DNA from: Falsiroseomonas tokyonensis
GTDB taxonomy: Bacteria > Pseudomonadota > Alphaproteobacteria > Acetobacterales > Acetobacteraceae
NCBI RefSeq assembly: GCF_019024325.1
Contig: NZ_JAFNJS010000003.1
Coordinates: forward strand, 248,001 to 312,000
Direction: 5' to 3'
DNA length: 64,000 nucleotides
Within the stretch, counting starts at the first letter, position 1; each line of letters begins with the position of its first letter. Shown piece by piece: positions 1-8,769 of the stretch. The notes beneath the pieces were generated by a model. The model saw only the letters and a program-made list of their open reading frames with translations. It did no database searches and was not told the origin of the DNA. The position numbers were made by a program, and so were the translations under genes.

Positions 1-1569
1 AAGTACAAGGCGAAGGTCGGCACGGCTTTCGTGGCGGAGGCCTCCGCCCGCCCGCCCGGCGCGCTGGTGCTGGTCACCGGCATCAGCCCGACGCCGGCAG
101 GCGAAGGCAAGACCACCACGACCATCGGCCTGGGCGATGCGCTGAACGCGCTGGGCACCAGGACCATGATCTGCCTGCGCGAGCCCTCGCTCGGCCCCTG
201 CTTCGGGGTGAAGGGCGGGGCGACGGGCGGCGGCTATGCGCAGGTGCTGCCGATGGAGGACATCAACCTCCATTTCACCGGCGATTTCCACGCCATCACC
301 AGCGCGAACAACCTGCTCTCCGCCATGGTGGACAACCACCTCTACTGGGGCAACGAGCTGGGTCTGGACCCGCGCCGCATCTCCTGGCGCCGCGCCATGG
401 ACATGAACGACCGCAACCTGCGGGACTGCGTGGTGGGCCTGGGCGGCGCCAGCCAGGGCGTGGTGCGCGAGGACGGTTTCGACATCACCGTGGCCAGCGA
501 GGTCATGGCGGTGTTCTGCCTGGCGAGGGACCTGGCGGATCTGCAGGAGCGTCTCGGCCGCATGATCGTCGGCCGCCGGCGCGACGGCACGGCGGTGACG
601 GCGCGGGATGTGAAGGCGGATGGCGCCATGGCGGCGCTGCTGCGCGATGCGCTCTCGCCAAACCTGGTGCAGACCATCGCAGGCTCGCCGGCGCTGGTGC
701 ATGGCGGCCCCTTCGCGAATATCGCGCATGGCTGCAACAGCGTGGTCGCCACGCGCATGGGCCTAGGGCTTGCCGATGTCGTGGTCACGGAGGCCGGCTT
801 CGGCGCGGATCTCGGCGCGGAAAAATTCCTGGACATCAAGTGCCGTCTCGCGGGGCTGAACCCGGCCGCCTGCGTCATCGTCGCCACCGTGCGCGCGCTG
901 AAGATGCATGGCGGCGTGGCGAAGTCCGATCTGGGGCGGGAGGATGTCGCGGCGGTGGAGCGCGGCGTGGCGAACCTCGCGCGCCATGTCGAGAACATGC
1001 ACAAATTCGGCCTGCCCGTGGTGGTGGCGCTGAACCGCTTCACCAGCGACACGCCGGCGGAGATCGCCGCCGTGCAGCAGGCGATGGCGCGGCTGGATAC
1101 GCAGGCGATACTCTGCACCCATTGGTCCGATGGCGCGGCCGGTGCCGCCGAACTGGCGCAGGCCGTGCAGGCGCGCATCGCGGCCGGCGCCGCGCGCTTC
1201 GCCCCGCTCTATCCGGATGCGATGCCGCTGTCCGAGAAGCTGCGTACCATTGCGCAGCAGGTCTATCGCGCGAAGGACGTCGCCATCCCCGCCCCGGCCG
1301 CCCAGAAGCTGGCGCGGTGGGAGGCGGAGGGTTTTGGCCATCTGCCGGTCTGCGTGGCGAAAACCCAGTATTCCTTCAGCGCCGATCCCACCGCGCTGGG
1401 CGCGCCGGTCGACCACACCCTGCCGGTGCGCGATGTGCGGCTTTCCGCCGGCGCCGGTTTCGTCGTGGCCGTCTGCGGAGAGATCATGACCATGCCCGGC
1501 CTGCCGCGCCGCCCGGCGGCGGAAAGCATCGGGCTGGACCAGGACGGCAGGATCGAAGGGCTGTTCTGA
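1..1569 (+). CDS. fhs: Formate-tetrahydrofolate ligase, 5'-truncated by the window edge
   Basis: This enzyme ligates formate to tetrahydrofolate using ATP, giving 10-formyl-THF in the cytoplasm. The reading frame is open from base 1 ([10 protein letters not shown]...), so the GTG at 31 is not the real start. About 522 residues are present, and the family is usually near 555, so roughly 35 N-terminal residues lie outside the window. The ATP-binding loop [11 protein letters not shown] is encoded at about 90-125, and [19 protein letters not shown] follows. The C-terminus is complete, ending [12 protein letters not shown]. With formate dehydrogenase at 51-56 kb it points to formate and one-carbon metabolism. 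Identification is secure. Confidence 0.97.
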   Translation, partial: KYKAKVGTAFVAEASARPPGALVLVTGISPTPAGEGKTTTTIGLGDALNALGTRTMICLREPSLGPCFGVKGGATGGGYAQVLPMEDINLHFTGDFHAITSANNLLSAMVDNHLYWGNELGLDPRRISWRRAMDMNDRNLRDCVVGLGGASQGVVREDGFDITVASEVMAVFCLARDLADLQERLGRMIVGRRRDGTAVTARDVKADGAMAALLRDALSPNLVQTIAGSPALVHGGPFANIAHGCNSVVATRMGLGLADVVVTEAGFGADLGAEKFLDIKCRLAGLNPAACVIVATVRALKMHGGVAKSDLGREDVAAVERGVANLARHVENMHKFGLPVVVALNRFTSDTPAEIAAVQQAMARLDTQAILCTHWSDGAAGAAELAQAVQARIAAGAARFAPLYPDAMPLSEKLRTIAQQVYRAKDVAIPAPAAQKLARWEAEGFGHLPVCVAKTQYSFSADPTALGAPVDHTLPVRDVRLSAGAGFVVAVCGEIMTMPGLPRRPAAESIGLDQDGRIEGLF

Positions 1570-1593
1570 AGGCGGGCAGGCGGGCCCGCGCCC

Positions 1594-1770
1594 TTAGTGG
1601 GTTTCCCGCACCAGGCGGAGAAGGTCCTCCGGCACCGGCTCCGCCAGCGCCTTGTCGTAGCGTCGGGCCAGCTCCTCCTGCAGCCACCTGTTGAAGGCGG
1701 CCGGCGGCGGCTGCGGAAGCTTCGGCCGATCCAGGGGTTGCAGGTGCAGCTTCATGTTGTGCAAGCGCAT
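1594..1770 (-). CDS. Small NepR-like anti-sigma factor (candidate)
   Basis: This protein of about 58 residues has a proline-rich N-terminus and a C-terminal segment reading LQEELARRYDKALAEPVPEDL. That matches the alphaproteobacterial NepR pattern (leucine/arginine helix, then a tyrosine or aspartate region, then EPVP, then a leucine-rich helix). NepR binds the general stress sigma factor EcfG and is displaced by phosphorylated PhyR. I chose the ATG at 1770; a TTG at 1779 and an ATG at 1755 are also in frame. No phyR or ecfG gene lies nearby, so this would be an orphan or second copy. It is convergent with fhs. The family call is inferred from motif similarity only. Confidence 0.6.
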   Translation of the reverse strand: MRLHNMKLHLQPLDRPKLPQPPPAAFNRWLQEELARRYDKALAEPVPEDLLRLVRETH

Positions 1771-1854
1771 CGGCGGCAAGAGGGTTCCCGCCCGGTTCCG
1801 AACGCATCGCGGCGCAGCGTCGCGCCGCTCGCAGGGCCGCCCCGGATACCGGCC

Positions 1855-2649
1855 TCAGTTCTGATGCCGGCGGCCGCGCAGCGCCCCGTCCAGGATGAAT
1901 TCGGTCAGCGCCTTGGCCAGGCAGTCGTGCAGTTCATCCGCCACCGCCAGGCGGCGGGCGCGCGGCGCCCTTTCGAGGTCCAGCCGCTCCGTCTCCACCC
2001 AATGGCGCATGATGACCCAGCGGCTGAACATCTGCGCGCCGCTGGCCGCGGCCGAGACACGCAGCCAGTCCCGATAGGCCTCCACATCGGCATTGCTGCG
2101 CAGGAAGCGGGAGAATTGCGGGTCCATCAGCACCACGTCGGTGCGCTCCCCCCGGATGGCGCGCAGGCGGGCGATGGCGGCCTGCACCACCTCCGCCATC
2201 TCCTCCATCGGCAGGCCGCGGGCGGCTTCCACCGTGCCGAGCTGCCAGATGATGAGATGCGGACGCACCCGCGGGCCCTGCTCGGCCAGGATCTTCGCAT
2301 GGTCCGCCGCGGTGGTGCCGCGGCCGCCGAAGACCTTCAGCTGCACGGAAACGGGGGCGATGCGCGCCGCCAGGATGGCCTGCAGCCGCTCGGGCCAGGT
2401 CGCCTCCTGGCTGGAGGTGCCGCCACCCTGGGTCGAGGCGCTGCCCACCACCAGGATGCGCAGTTCGGTATGCGCCAGCGCGGCAAACACGCCGGGCATG
2501 GGCGCGGCTTCCATGGTCTCGGCCGGCGCGCCGCAGCCCGGGCCCTCCGCCTGCGCCAGGGCAGGGCCGGGGGTGACGGCCAGCGCGGCAGCCAGGAGGG
2601 CAGCCAGGGCAGGAAGGGGCAGCCATGGGGCGCGGGGCATGACGCGCAT
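1855..2649 (-). CDS. Secreted SGNH/GDSL-family hydrolase
   Basis: This 264-residue protein has a signal peptide (hydrophobic LPALAALLAAALAVTPGPALAQA) and an SGNH-like fold. Block I reads VVGSAST with the nucleophile serine, block II is around GGRGTT, block III is WQLGT in place of the usual GxND, and a C-terminal DELH supplies the Asp-x-x-His pair. It is therefore probably a periplasmic esterase or deacylase. The ATG overlaps the TGA of the upstream opgC-like gene by one base (TGATG), so the two are likely translated together. A substrate in acylated periplasmic glucan or another surface polysaccharide is inferred from that pairing. A second ATG lies three codons downstream. Confidence 0.8.
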   Translation of the reverse strand: MRVMPRAPWLPLPALAALLAAALAVTPGPALAQAEGPGCGAPAETMEAAPMPGVFAALAHTELRILVVGSASTQGGGTSSQEATWPERLQAILAARIAPVSVQLKVFGGRGTTAADHAKILAEQGPRVRPHLIIWQLGTVEAARGLPMEEMAEVVQAAIARLRAIRGERTDVVLMDPQFSRFLRSNADVEAYRDWLRVSAAASGAQMFSRWVIMRHWVETERLDLERAPRARRLAVADELHDCLAKALTEFILDGALRGRRHQN

Positions 2650-3812
2650 CAGCTAACGACACCGTGAGCGGGCGGCAAGCCCGTTTGCGGCTTGCGCTTG
2701 CTCTCTCCGCCATACCAGGCGGAGACCACCGCCACCGCGATCAGCGCCGCCAGGCCGAGTGCATTCACCAGCAGCTGCGCCAGGGCGCCGGATTCGGTTT
2801 CCAGCGCCAGCCGGCCGAGGAAGGACAGGAAGATCCCGGCGCAGAAGACCGCCAGCCCCTGTTGGCCCATATTGACGAAGGCGGCCGGGAGGGGGTGGTT
2901 CAGCCAGGCGGCCTGGCGCGGGATCAGATGCGCCACCAGCCAGCCGAGCAGCAGCACGGAAGCCAGCCGCGCCGGGTGCAGCCCGGCCTTGTCCACCGTG
3001 GCGATGGCGCCGGCCAGCCATTCCGGCGCCGCCAGGCCCAGCCAGGGCCCGTGCCAGACCATGTTCAGCGCCACCGCGCAGGCCAGCAGCAGCAGCCCCG
3101 CCAGCACCGCCACTGCGCGATTCCAGGGGAAGCGCCGCACCAGCGCCACAGGATCTGCCCGGCCCAGCACCACGCCGATGGCGAACAGCAGCTGCCAGGC
3201 GAAGGGGTTGAAGAACCAGCCGCCGCCGGTCCAGCTCGGCAGTGTCAGGCCGCTGGCGCGGGTGACGGCGTAGAGCGCGACCGAAAGGCCCAGCAGCCAG
3301 GCTGGCCGGCGGATCAGCGGCAGCGCCAGGGCGAACAACCCCATCACCACGATGTAGAGCGGCAGGATATCCAAGAAGGCCGGCTGGTAGCGCAGCAGCA
3401 GCGCCTCCAGCAGGGCGCGATAGGGTTCCTGCCCGAAGGGGTCGAGGTGCAGCTCGTCCAGATAGGCCGCCTGGTTCAGCGCGGCGGCGGAGAAGCCCAC
3501 CTGGGCGGCGAAGACCACGAACAGGAATATATGCGCGACATAGAGCGTGCCCATGCGGCCGACGAGTCGCGCCCCCGCCGCCATCCAGCCGTCGCGTTCC
3601 AGCACGCGGCCATAGGCGATGCCGGCGGCATAGCCCGCCAGCAGCACGAAGACTTCCGTCGCATCGCAGAAGGCCACGTTGCGCAAGGTGGCGTGCGCCA
3701 GCAGATTGCCCGGCGTATGAGTGATGAAGATGAACCACAGCGCCAGGCCCCGCAGAAAATCCACCCTGATGTCGCGGGTGGGCCGCGCAGCCGGGCCGGG
3801 GGGAGGGGTCAT
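2649..3812 (-). CDS. OpgC-family membrane acyltransferase
   Basis: This integral membrane protein of about 387 residues begins MTPPPGPAARPTRDIRVDFLRG. It has a long series of hydrophobic helices and the family-typical early segment FLRGLALWFIFITHTPGN with a conserved histidine. OpgC proteins transfer succinyl groups to osmoregulated periplasmic glucans. A longer open frame extends upstream to 4403, but that stretch lies antisense to the TPR-methyltransferase gene and lacks membrane character, so I start at 3812. Together with the SGNH hydrolase it forms a two-gene operon that probably modifies periplasmic or surface glycans. Acyl donor and acceptor cannot be read from the sequence. Confidence 0.85.
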   Translation of the reverse strand: MTPPPGPAARPTRDIRVDFLRGLALWFIFITHTPGNLLAHATLRNVAFCDATEVFVLLAGYAAGIAYGRVLERDGWMAAGARLVGRMGTLYVAHIFLFVVFAAQVGFSAAALNQAAYLDELHLDPFGQEPYRALLEALLLRYQPAFLDILPLYIVVMGLFALALPLIRRPAWLLGLSVALYAVTRASGLTLPSWTGGGWFFNPFAWQLLFAIGVVLGRADPVALVRRFPWNRAVAVLAGLLLLACAVALNMVWHGPWLGLAAPEWLAGAIATVDKAGLHPARLASVLLLGWLVAHLIPRQAAWLNHPLPAAFVNMGQQGLAVFCAGIFLSFLGRLALETESGALAQLLVNALGLAALIAVAVVSAWYGGESKRKPQTGLPPAHGVVS

Positions 3813-3841
3813 GCCGGGGCAGCATCGCGGAAGGGGGCGGC

Positions 3842-5047
3842 TTGGCGCAAGTCTCGGCTGACGATCTGCTGCGCGAAGGCGCCGCCCGCCATGCGCGCGG
3901 CGAGCTGGCCATGGCGCAGCGCCTGTACCGCCGCGTGCTGAAGCTGCGGCCGGGCGATGGCAATGCGCTGAACCTACTGGCGGTCGCCGCGCGCCAGGGG
4001 GGCGACCTGCCGGCGGCCCTGGCGCTGTCCGCTGAGGCCCTGGCGAGCCAGCCGGCAAGCCCGGTCTTCCTGGCCAATCGCGGCGCCATCCTGGCCGAGG
4101 CCGGGCAGCTGGAGCCGGCGATCGCCGCGCTGCGCGAGGCGCTGGCCCGCCGCCCGGCCGATGCCACCACGCTGCGCAACCTGGGCCAGGCGCTCTGCGC
4201 CGCCGGCCAGGCCGCCGCCGCCCTCGCGCCGCTGCGCCAGGCGGTGCAACTCGCGCCCCAGGCCCCCGAGCCCTGGCTGGCCCTCGCCCATGCGCTGCGG
4301 GAGGCCGGGGAGCCAGGGGCGGCGGAGGCAGCGAAGCGCGTGCTGGCCCTGCCCGGCCTGGCGCCCGCCTTGGCCGAGCAGGCGCGCTTCCTGCTGGCCG
4401 CACTGGGCGAAGGCGCGGCGCCGGACCGCGCGCCGGCCGGCTATGTGCGCGACCTGTTCGACCAATACGCGCCGCGCTTCGACGATGACCTGCAGGACCG
4501 GCTCGGCTACCGCACGCCTTCGCTGCTGGCAGCGCTGCTCGAAGCGGCCGGGGTGGCGCCGGATGGAAGCCGCCGGGTGCTCGACCTCGGCTGCGGCACC
4601 GGGCTATCGGGGCTGGCGCTGAAACCCTGGGCCGGGCGGCTGGAGGGGCTGGACCTCTCGCCCCGGATGCTGGCGGAGGCTCGCCGGCGCGGGATCTATG
4701 ACGCGCTGCATGAGGCGGAGCTGGTGGACTTCCTGGCCACGCGGCGCGCGGGCTTCGATCTGGTAGCGGCGGTCGATGTGCTGAACTACCTGGGCGACCT
4801 CGGCCCAGCGCTCGCCGGCATCGCCCAGGCCCTGGCGCCGGGCGGCATCGCCGCTTTCAGCGTGGAAGCCGGGCAGGGCGCGCCCTTCGCGCTGGGGGAG
4901 GGGCTTCGCTACAGGCACGACCCGGACCACGTCCTGGCTCTGGCGAAAGCCGCCGGCCTGGCACCGCTGGCCCGCCGGGAGGCGGCGCTGCGGGTGGAGA
5001 AGGGCGTGCCGGTGGCGGGCGTGCTGCTCGTGCTGGGGCGGGCTTAA
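3842..5047 (+). CDS. TPR-repeat SAM-dependent methyltransferase
   Basis: This 401-residue cytoplasmic protein has two parts. Residues about 1-190 are alanine/leucine-rich tetratricopeptide repeats. Residues about 200-400 form a class I methyltransferase with the SAM-binding motif VLDLGCGTGLSG, then LDLSPRM and FDLVAAVDVLNYLGDL. The start is a TTG with a strong purine-rich ribosome binding site (ggaaggggg) 4-5 bases upstream. Such fusions are common in Rhodospirillales and usually have no defined substrate. It is divergent from opgC, and its 3' end overlaps the end of flhG by four bases. The substrate is unknown. Confidence 0.85.
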   Translation: MAQVSADDLLREGAARHARGELAMAQRLYRRVLKLRPGDGNALNLLAVAARQGGDLPAALALSAEALASQPASPVFLANRGAILAEAGQLEPAIAALREALARRPADATTLRNLGQALCAAGQAAAALAPLRQAVQLAPQAPEPWLALAHALREAGEPGAAEAAKRVLALPGLAPALAEQARFLLAALGEGAAPDRAPAGYVRDLFDQYAPRFDDDLQDRLGYRTPSLLAALLEAAGVAPDGSRRVLDLGCGTGLSGLALKPWAGRLEGLDLSPRMLAEARRRGIYDALHEAELVDFLATRRAGFDLVAAVDVLNYLGDLGPALAGIAQALAPGGIAAFSVEAGQGAPFALGEGLRYRHDPDHVLALAKAAGLAPLARREAALRVEKGVPVAGVLLVLGRA

Positions 5048-5778
5048 CCCGCCAGGCCGCGTGCCAGGGCCCGGACATCCTGCGCCGCGGCGCAGGCCGG
5101 GTGGCGGGTCAGCAGCGGGGTCTGGTGGCGGATGGAATCCGGCACCTTGGCATCCCGCCGCACCACCCCCGCCAGCACCAGCCCGCGCGCCAGGAAGCGC
5201 CGCGTCGCCGCCTCCAGCGTCGCATGGGTGCGCTGGCCGCTGGCGGCGCTGCCGGCCAGGTTCACCACCAGCCGCGCCTCGCCCCCGGGCGAATCCTTCG
5301 CGTGCAGCTTCAGCACGGCATAGGCATCGGTCAGGCTGGTCGGCTCCTCCGTCGCCACCACCAGCAGCAGGTCCGCCAGCGCGGCCAGCCGGCGCTGCGG
5401 CGCCTCCACCCCCGCGCCGAGATCCACCACCACATCCTGGAAGGCCTCGGAAAGCTGCCGCGGCAGGTCGAGCGCGGCTTCCAAGGCCGGGCCGGCCAGG
5501 CTGGCCAGCGCCCCGCTGCCGGACCGCCCCGCCAGCAGGTGAAAACCGGCGGGCAGGGCCTGGGTCGCCGTCTCCGCCGAAGCGCCCGCGAGAACCGCCG
5601 AAAGGTCGCGTGCCGGGTTCAGCCCCAGCTGCACATCCGCATTGGCCAGGCCCAGATCGGCATCCATCAGCACCACGCGACGGCCCTGCTCGGCCAGCGC
5701 ATGCGCCAAAGTGATGGAGAGCCAGGTCTTGCCGACGCCCCCCTTGCCGGAGGCGACGGCGATGATCCGTCCCGTCAT
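5044..5778 (-). CDS. flhG: FlhG (FleN/YlxH)-type MinD-like ATPase
   Basis: This is a 244-residue P-loop ATPase of the ParA/MinD class. It has the deviant Walker A motif SGKGGVGKTW near residue 10, the LMDADLGLANADVQLG segment near 40, and a VVVDLGAG Walker B near 115. FlhG works with FlhF to set the number and place of polar flagella. It lacks a clear C-terminal amphipathic membrane-targeting helix (the protein ends ALARGLAG). It is the last gene of the flagellar operon, and its ATG overlaps the flhF stop (ATGA). Convergent overlap with the TPR-methyltransferase is four bases. Confidence 0.88.
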   Translation of the reverse strand: MTGRIIAVASGKGGVGKTWLSITLAHALAEQGRRVVLMDADLGLANADVQLGLNPARDLSAVLAGASAETATQALPAGFHLLAGRSGSGALASLAGPALEAALDLPRQLSEAFQDVVVDLGAGVEAPQRRLAALADLLLVVATEEPTSLTDAYAVLKLHAKDSPGGEARLVVNLAGSAASGQRTHATLEAATRRFLARGLVLAGVVRRDAKVPDSIRHQTPLLTRHPACAAAQDVRALARGLAG

Positions 5779-6674
5779 GCTCTCTCCTGCATCGCCGGCG
5801 GCGCGGCCAGGCGCCGGGCCAGGGCTTCCGCCGTCAAGGGTTCCAGCCCGTCCGAGGCATCAGGCCCGGTGCCGGCCTCGGTCAGCTTCAGCCCCACCGC
5901 TGCGGCCGCCAGCACGCTGCCCAGCCGCCGCGCGCTGTCGAGGCGCGTCGGCAGCAGGTAGCGGCAGCCGAGCAGCTGGAAGGCGCTGGCCGTTTCCGCC
6001 GCTTCCTCCGCATCCAGGCCCGCGGGCAGCACCAGCACGCAGGCGCCGCGCGCCACGTCCAGCATCGCCGCCAGGCCACGGGCGCCGGCCGGGTTGAAGG
6101 GGTCGCAGCCCGGCAGGTCCACCAGCACCGGCTGGCCCGCCGCGCGCCGGGCCAGGGCCTTGCCGAGCGCGGAGGGGGTATTGGCGATGCCCAGCGGCAG
6201 TTCCAGCACCCGGGCGAAGGCGGCCAGCTGTTCCGCCGCGCCGGCGCGCCTGCCATCGGCGCTGATCAGCAGCGGCCGCGTGCCGGCCAGCACCAGCCGC
6301 GTGGCGAGCTTCGCCGTCGTCAGCGTCTTGCCCGCGCCGGGCGGACCGGCCAGCAGCAGCGGCGCCGGGCCAAGCGGCAACTTCGCGAAGCCCAGCACGG
6401 AATCGAGCGCCGCCGGCAGCCGTCCTTCCGCCAGCCGCTGCGCCAGCGCGGCGGGCACGTTGTGGCGGGCGAGATCGGGCGGGATGGGGCGCGCGCGCGG
6501 CGCATCCGGCGCGATCATCAGCGGCTCGTCATCCAGCTGGTCCTGCGCCGCCGTCACCTCCACCCCGCCATGCACGCGGCGGGTGGAGAGCAGCACGGCA
6601 TCCTCGCCCAGCTCGGCGCGCAACTGCGCCAGGGCGTCGGAAAGCTTGGCCGCACGGATCACGCGGAGTTTCAA
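5775..6674 (-). CDS. flhF: FlhF, SRP-type GTPase for flagellar placement
   Basis: This 299-residue protein recruits the first flagellar parts to the cell pole. The N-terminus (LKLRVIRAAKLSDALAQL) is the usual FlhF beginning. The G domain shows G1 GPPGAGKTLTTAK, the SADGRRAGAAEQL segment, a variant G3 VDLPGCDP in place of DTAG, and G4 TRLD. I start at the TTG at 6674, because GGAG sits about eight bases upstream and the longer frame to 6866 lies antisense to flhA coding sequence. It is shorter than many FlhF proteins because the linker between N-terminal and GTPase parts is short. It overlaps flhG and lies 28 bases downstream of flhA. Confidence 0.88.
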   Translation of the reverse strand: MKLRVIRAAKLSDALAQLRAELGEDAVLLSTRRVHGGVEVTAAQDQLDDEPLMIAPDAPRARPIPPDLARHNVPAALAQRLAEGRLPAALDSVLGFAKLPLGPAPLLLAGPPGAGKTLTTAKLATRLVLAGTRPLLISADGRRAGAAEQLAAFARVLELPLGIANTPSALGKALARRAAGQPVLVDLPGCDPFNPAGARGLAAMLDVARGACVLVLPAGLDAEEAAETASAFQLLGCRYLLPTRLDSARRLGSVLAAAAVGLKLTEAGTGPDASDGLEPLTAEALARRLAAPPAMQERA

Positions 6675-6702
6675 GCGCGGGGCTCCGTCACTTCCCGGCC
6701 TC

Positions 6703-8766
6703 TCACTGGACCGTGCCGATCGTGCGGATGCGGGCGCGGGGATGAATCTCGGTATGCGCCAGAACCATGGTCGCGGGGCGGAAGCGTTCCACCACGGCGC
6801 GCAGATGCGCGCGGATGCTGCCCGAACAGACCAGCACTGCCGGCTCGCCCTGCGCGCTCGCCGCATCGAAGGCGCTGCGCAGCGCCGTCATGAAGGCGGA
6901 GAGTTTCGACGGCGCCATGGCGAGCTGTTTCTCCTCGCCGGGCCCGATCAGCGATTCCGCGAAGGCCTGTTCCCATTCGGCCGAGAGCGCGATGATCGGC
7001 ACATAGCCCTGCGGCCCGCGCGCCGCATCGCTGATCTGGCGCGCCAGCCGCGTGCGCACCATGGCGAGGATCGGGCTGAGCGAACGCGCGCCACTGGCGG
7101 CCGCTTCCTGCATGCCTTCCAGGATGGTCGGCAGGTCGCGGATGGAGACGCGCTCCGCCAGCAGCGCCTGCAGCAGCCGCTGCACCGTGCCGATGCTGGT
7201 CTGCGCCGGCACCAGGTCCGCCACCAGGCGCTTGTGCTCCGGCGCCATCTCGTCCAGCAGTTTCTGTGTCTCGGCGAAAGACAGCATCTCCGGCATGTTT
7301 TCGCGGGTGACCTCGGTGAGGTGTGTCGCCAGCACGCCAGCCGCATCGACCACGGTGCAGCCCAGCGCCAGCGCCTCCTCGCGGCGAAACTCCTCGATCC
7401 AGGCGGCGGGGAGGCCGAAGGTGGGTTCCTGCACGCGCTCGCCGGGAATGGCGGGCGGGTTGCCGGAGGGGTCGATGGCCAGGTGCAGCGGCGGCTTCAG
7501 CGAACCGCGCCCGGCCTCAATCTCCTTCACCCGGATCACATAGGTATCCGGCGGCAATTGCAGATTGTCCTGGATGCGCACGCTCGGCAGCACGAAGCCC
7601 AGCTCCTGCGCCGTGGTCTTTCTCAATGTGCGAATCTGCTCCGAAAGCCGCGGCGCGTCGCCGGCGGCGAGGCTCAGCAAGCCGTAGCCGAGTTCCAGGC
7701 GCAACAGATCCATCTTCAGGGAATCGCTGGCCGGCGGCTCGCCCGGCGGCGGGGGCGGCGCCTCGGCCACGGCGCGCTTTACGCGCTCCGCGACATCCTG
7801 CAGATGCGCGGCCCAGAGGGCGCCGCCCGCCAGCGCGAGGAAAGGGATCAGCGGCATGCCCGGTAGCAGCCCCATCACCACCGCCGCGCCGGCGGCCAGG
7901 CGCATGGGCTTGGCGCCGCCGAGTTGCAGCGCCAGCGCCTCATCCGCACGGCCCTCGACGCCGCCCTTGGTCACCACGATGCCGGCGGCGAGCGAGACCA
8001 GCAGCGCGGGAATCTGCCCGACCAGCCCATCGCCCACCGTCAGCATGGAATAGGTCGTCACCGCCTCGCCGAAGGGCAGGCCCTGGCGGATGGTGCCGAT
8101 GGCGATGCCGGCCAGCAGGTTGATCAGCGTGGTGACGAGGCCGGCGATGGCATCGCCGCGGACGAATTTCGCGGCACCATCCATGGCGCCGTAGAAGCCG
8201 CTCTCCTCCTCCAGCTCGCGCCGGCGGGTGCGCGCCTGGTCCTCGGTCAGCAGGCCGGCGGAGAGGTCGGCATCGATCGCCATCTGCTTGCCCGGCATGG
8301 CGTCCAGGCTGAAGCGCGCGGCAACCTCCGCGATGCGTCCCGAACCCTTGGAGACGACCACGAAATTCACCAGCAGCAGGATGGCGAAGACGATGAGGCC
8401 GACCAGCACGTCGCCGCCCATCAGGAAGCCGCCGAAGGCCGAGATCACATGGCCGGCGGCGGCCGGCCCCTCATGCCCATGCGTCAGGATGGCGCGCGTT
8501 GTGGCGACGTTCAGGGCCAGGCGCAGCAGCGTGGTCAGCAGCAGCACGGTGGGGAAGCTGGTGAAGTCCAGCGGCCGCTTCATGAACAGCGAGACCATCA
8601 GCACCAGGACGGAGGCTGTCATGGACAGCGCCAGCCCCGCATCCATCAGCCATGTCGGCAGCGGCACCACGAGCACCGCCACCAGCAGCACCACGCCGAG
8701 CCCGAGCGCGACGTCGCCGCTGGGCCGGGCGCGGGTCAGCCAGGCAGGTAGGACCAGGCTGCCCAC
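6703..8766 (-). CDS. flhA: FlhA, flagellar type III export gate
   Basis: This 687-residue protein is the central ring of the flagellar export gate in the inner membrane. Residues about 20-320 hold eight or so membrane helices plus the FHIPEP-family loop, including RFSLDAMPGKQMAIDADLS and the KFVRGDAIAGLVTT helix. Residues about 350-687 form the cytoplasmic domain that docks chaperone-substrate complexes. The start codon is GTG at 8766, three bases after the flbD stop. The other gate proteins (FlhB, FliP, FliQ, FliR) are not in this window. Identification is secure. Confidence 0.97.
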   Translation of the reverse strand: MGSLVLPAWLTRARPSGDVALGLGVVLLVAVLVVPLPTWLMDAGLALSMTASVLVLMVSLFMKRPLDFTSFPTVLLLTTLLRLALNVATTRAILTHGHEGPAAAGHVISAFGGFLMGGDVLVGLIVFAILLLVNFVVVSKGSGRIAEVAARFSLDAMPGKQMAIDADLSAGLLTEDQARTRRRELEEESGFYGAMDGAAKFVRGDAIAGLVTTLINLLAGIAIGTIRQGLPFGEAVTTYSMLTVGDGLVGQIPALLVSLAAGIVVTKGGVEGRADEALALQLGGAKPMRLAAGAAVVMGLLPGMPLIPFLALAGGALWAAHLQDVAERVKRAVAEAPPPPPGEPPASDSLKMDLLRLELGYGLLSLAAGDAPRLSEQIRTLRKTTAQELGFVLPSVRIQDNLQLPPDTYVIRVKEIEAGRGSLKPPLHLAIDPSGNPPAIPGERVQEPTFGLPAAWIEEFRREEALALGCTVVDAAGVLATHLTEVTRENMPEMLSFAETQKLLDEMAPEHKRLVADLVPAQTSIGTVQRLLQALLAERVSIRDLPTILEGMQEAAASGARSLSPILAMVRTRLARQISDAARGPQGYVPIIALSAEWEQAFAESLIGPGEEKQLAMAPSKLSAFMTALRSAFDAASAQGEPAVLVCSGSIRAHLRAVVERFRPATMVLAHTEIHPRARIRTIGTVQ

Positions 8767-8769
8767 CGG

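Noticed and set aside
3813-4403. N-terminal extension of the OpgC frame
   Set aside because: The extension is Arg/Pro/Ala-rich, overlaps the TPR-methyltransferase on the other strand, and precedes the normal OpgC start.
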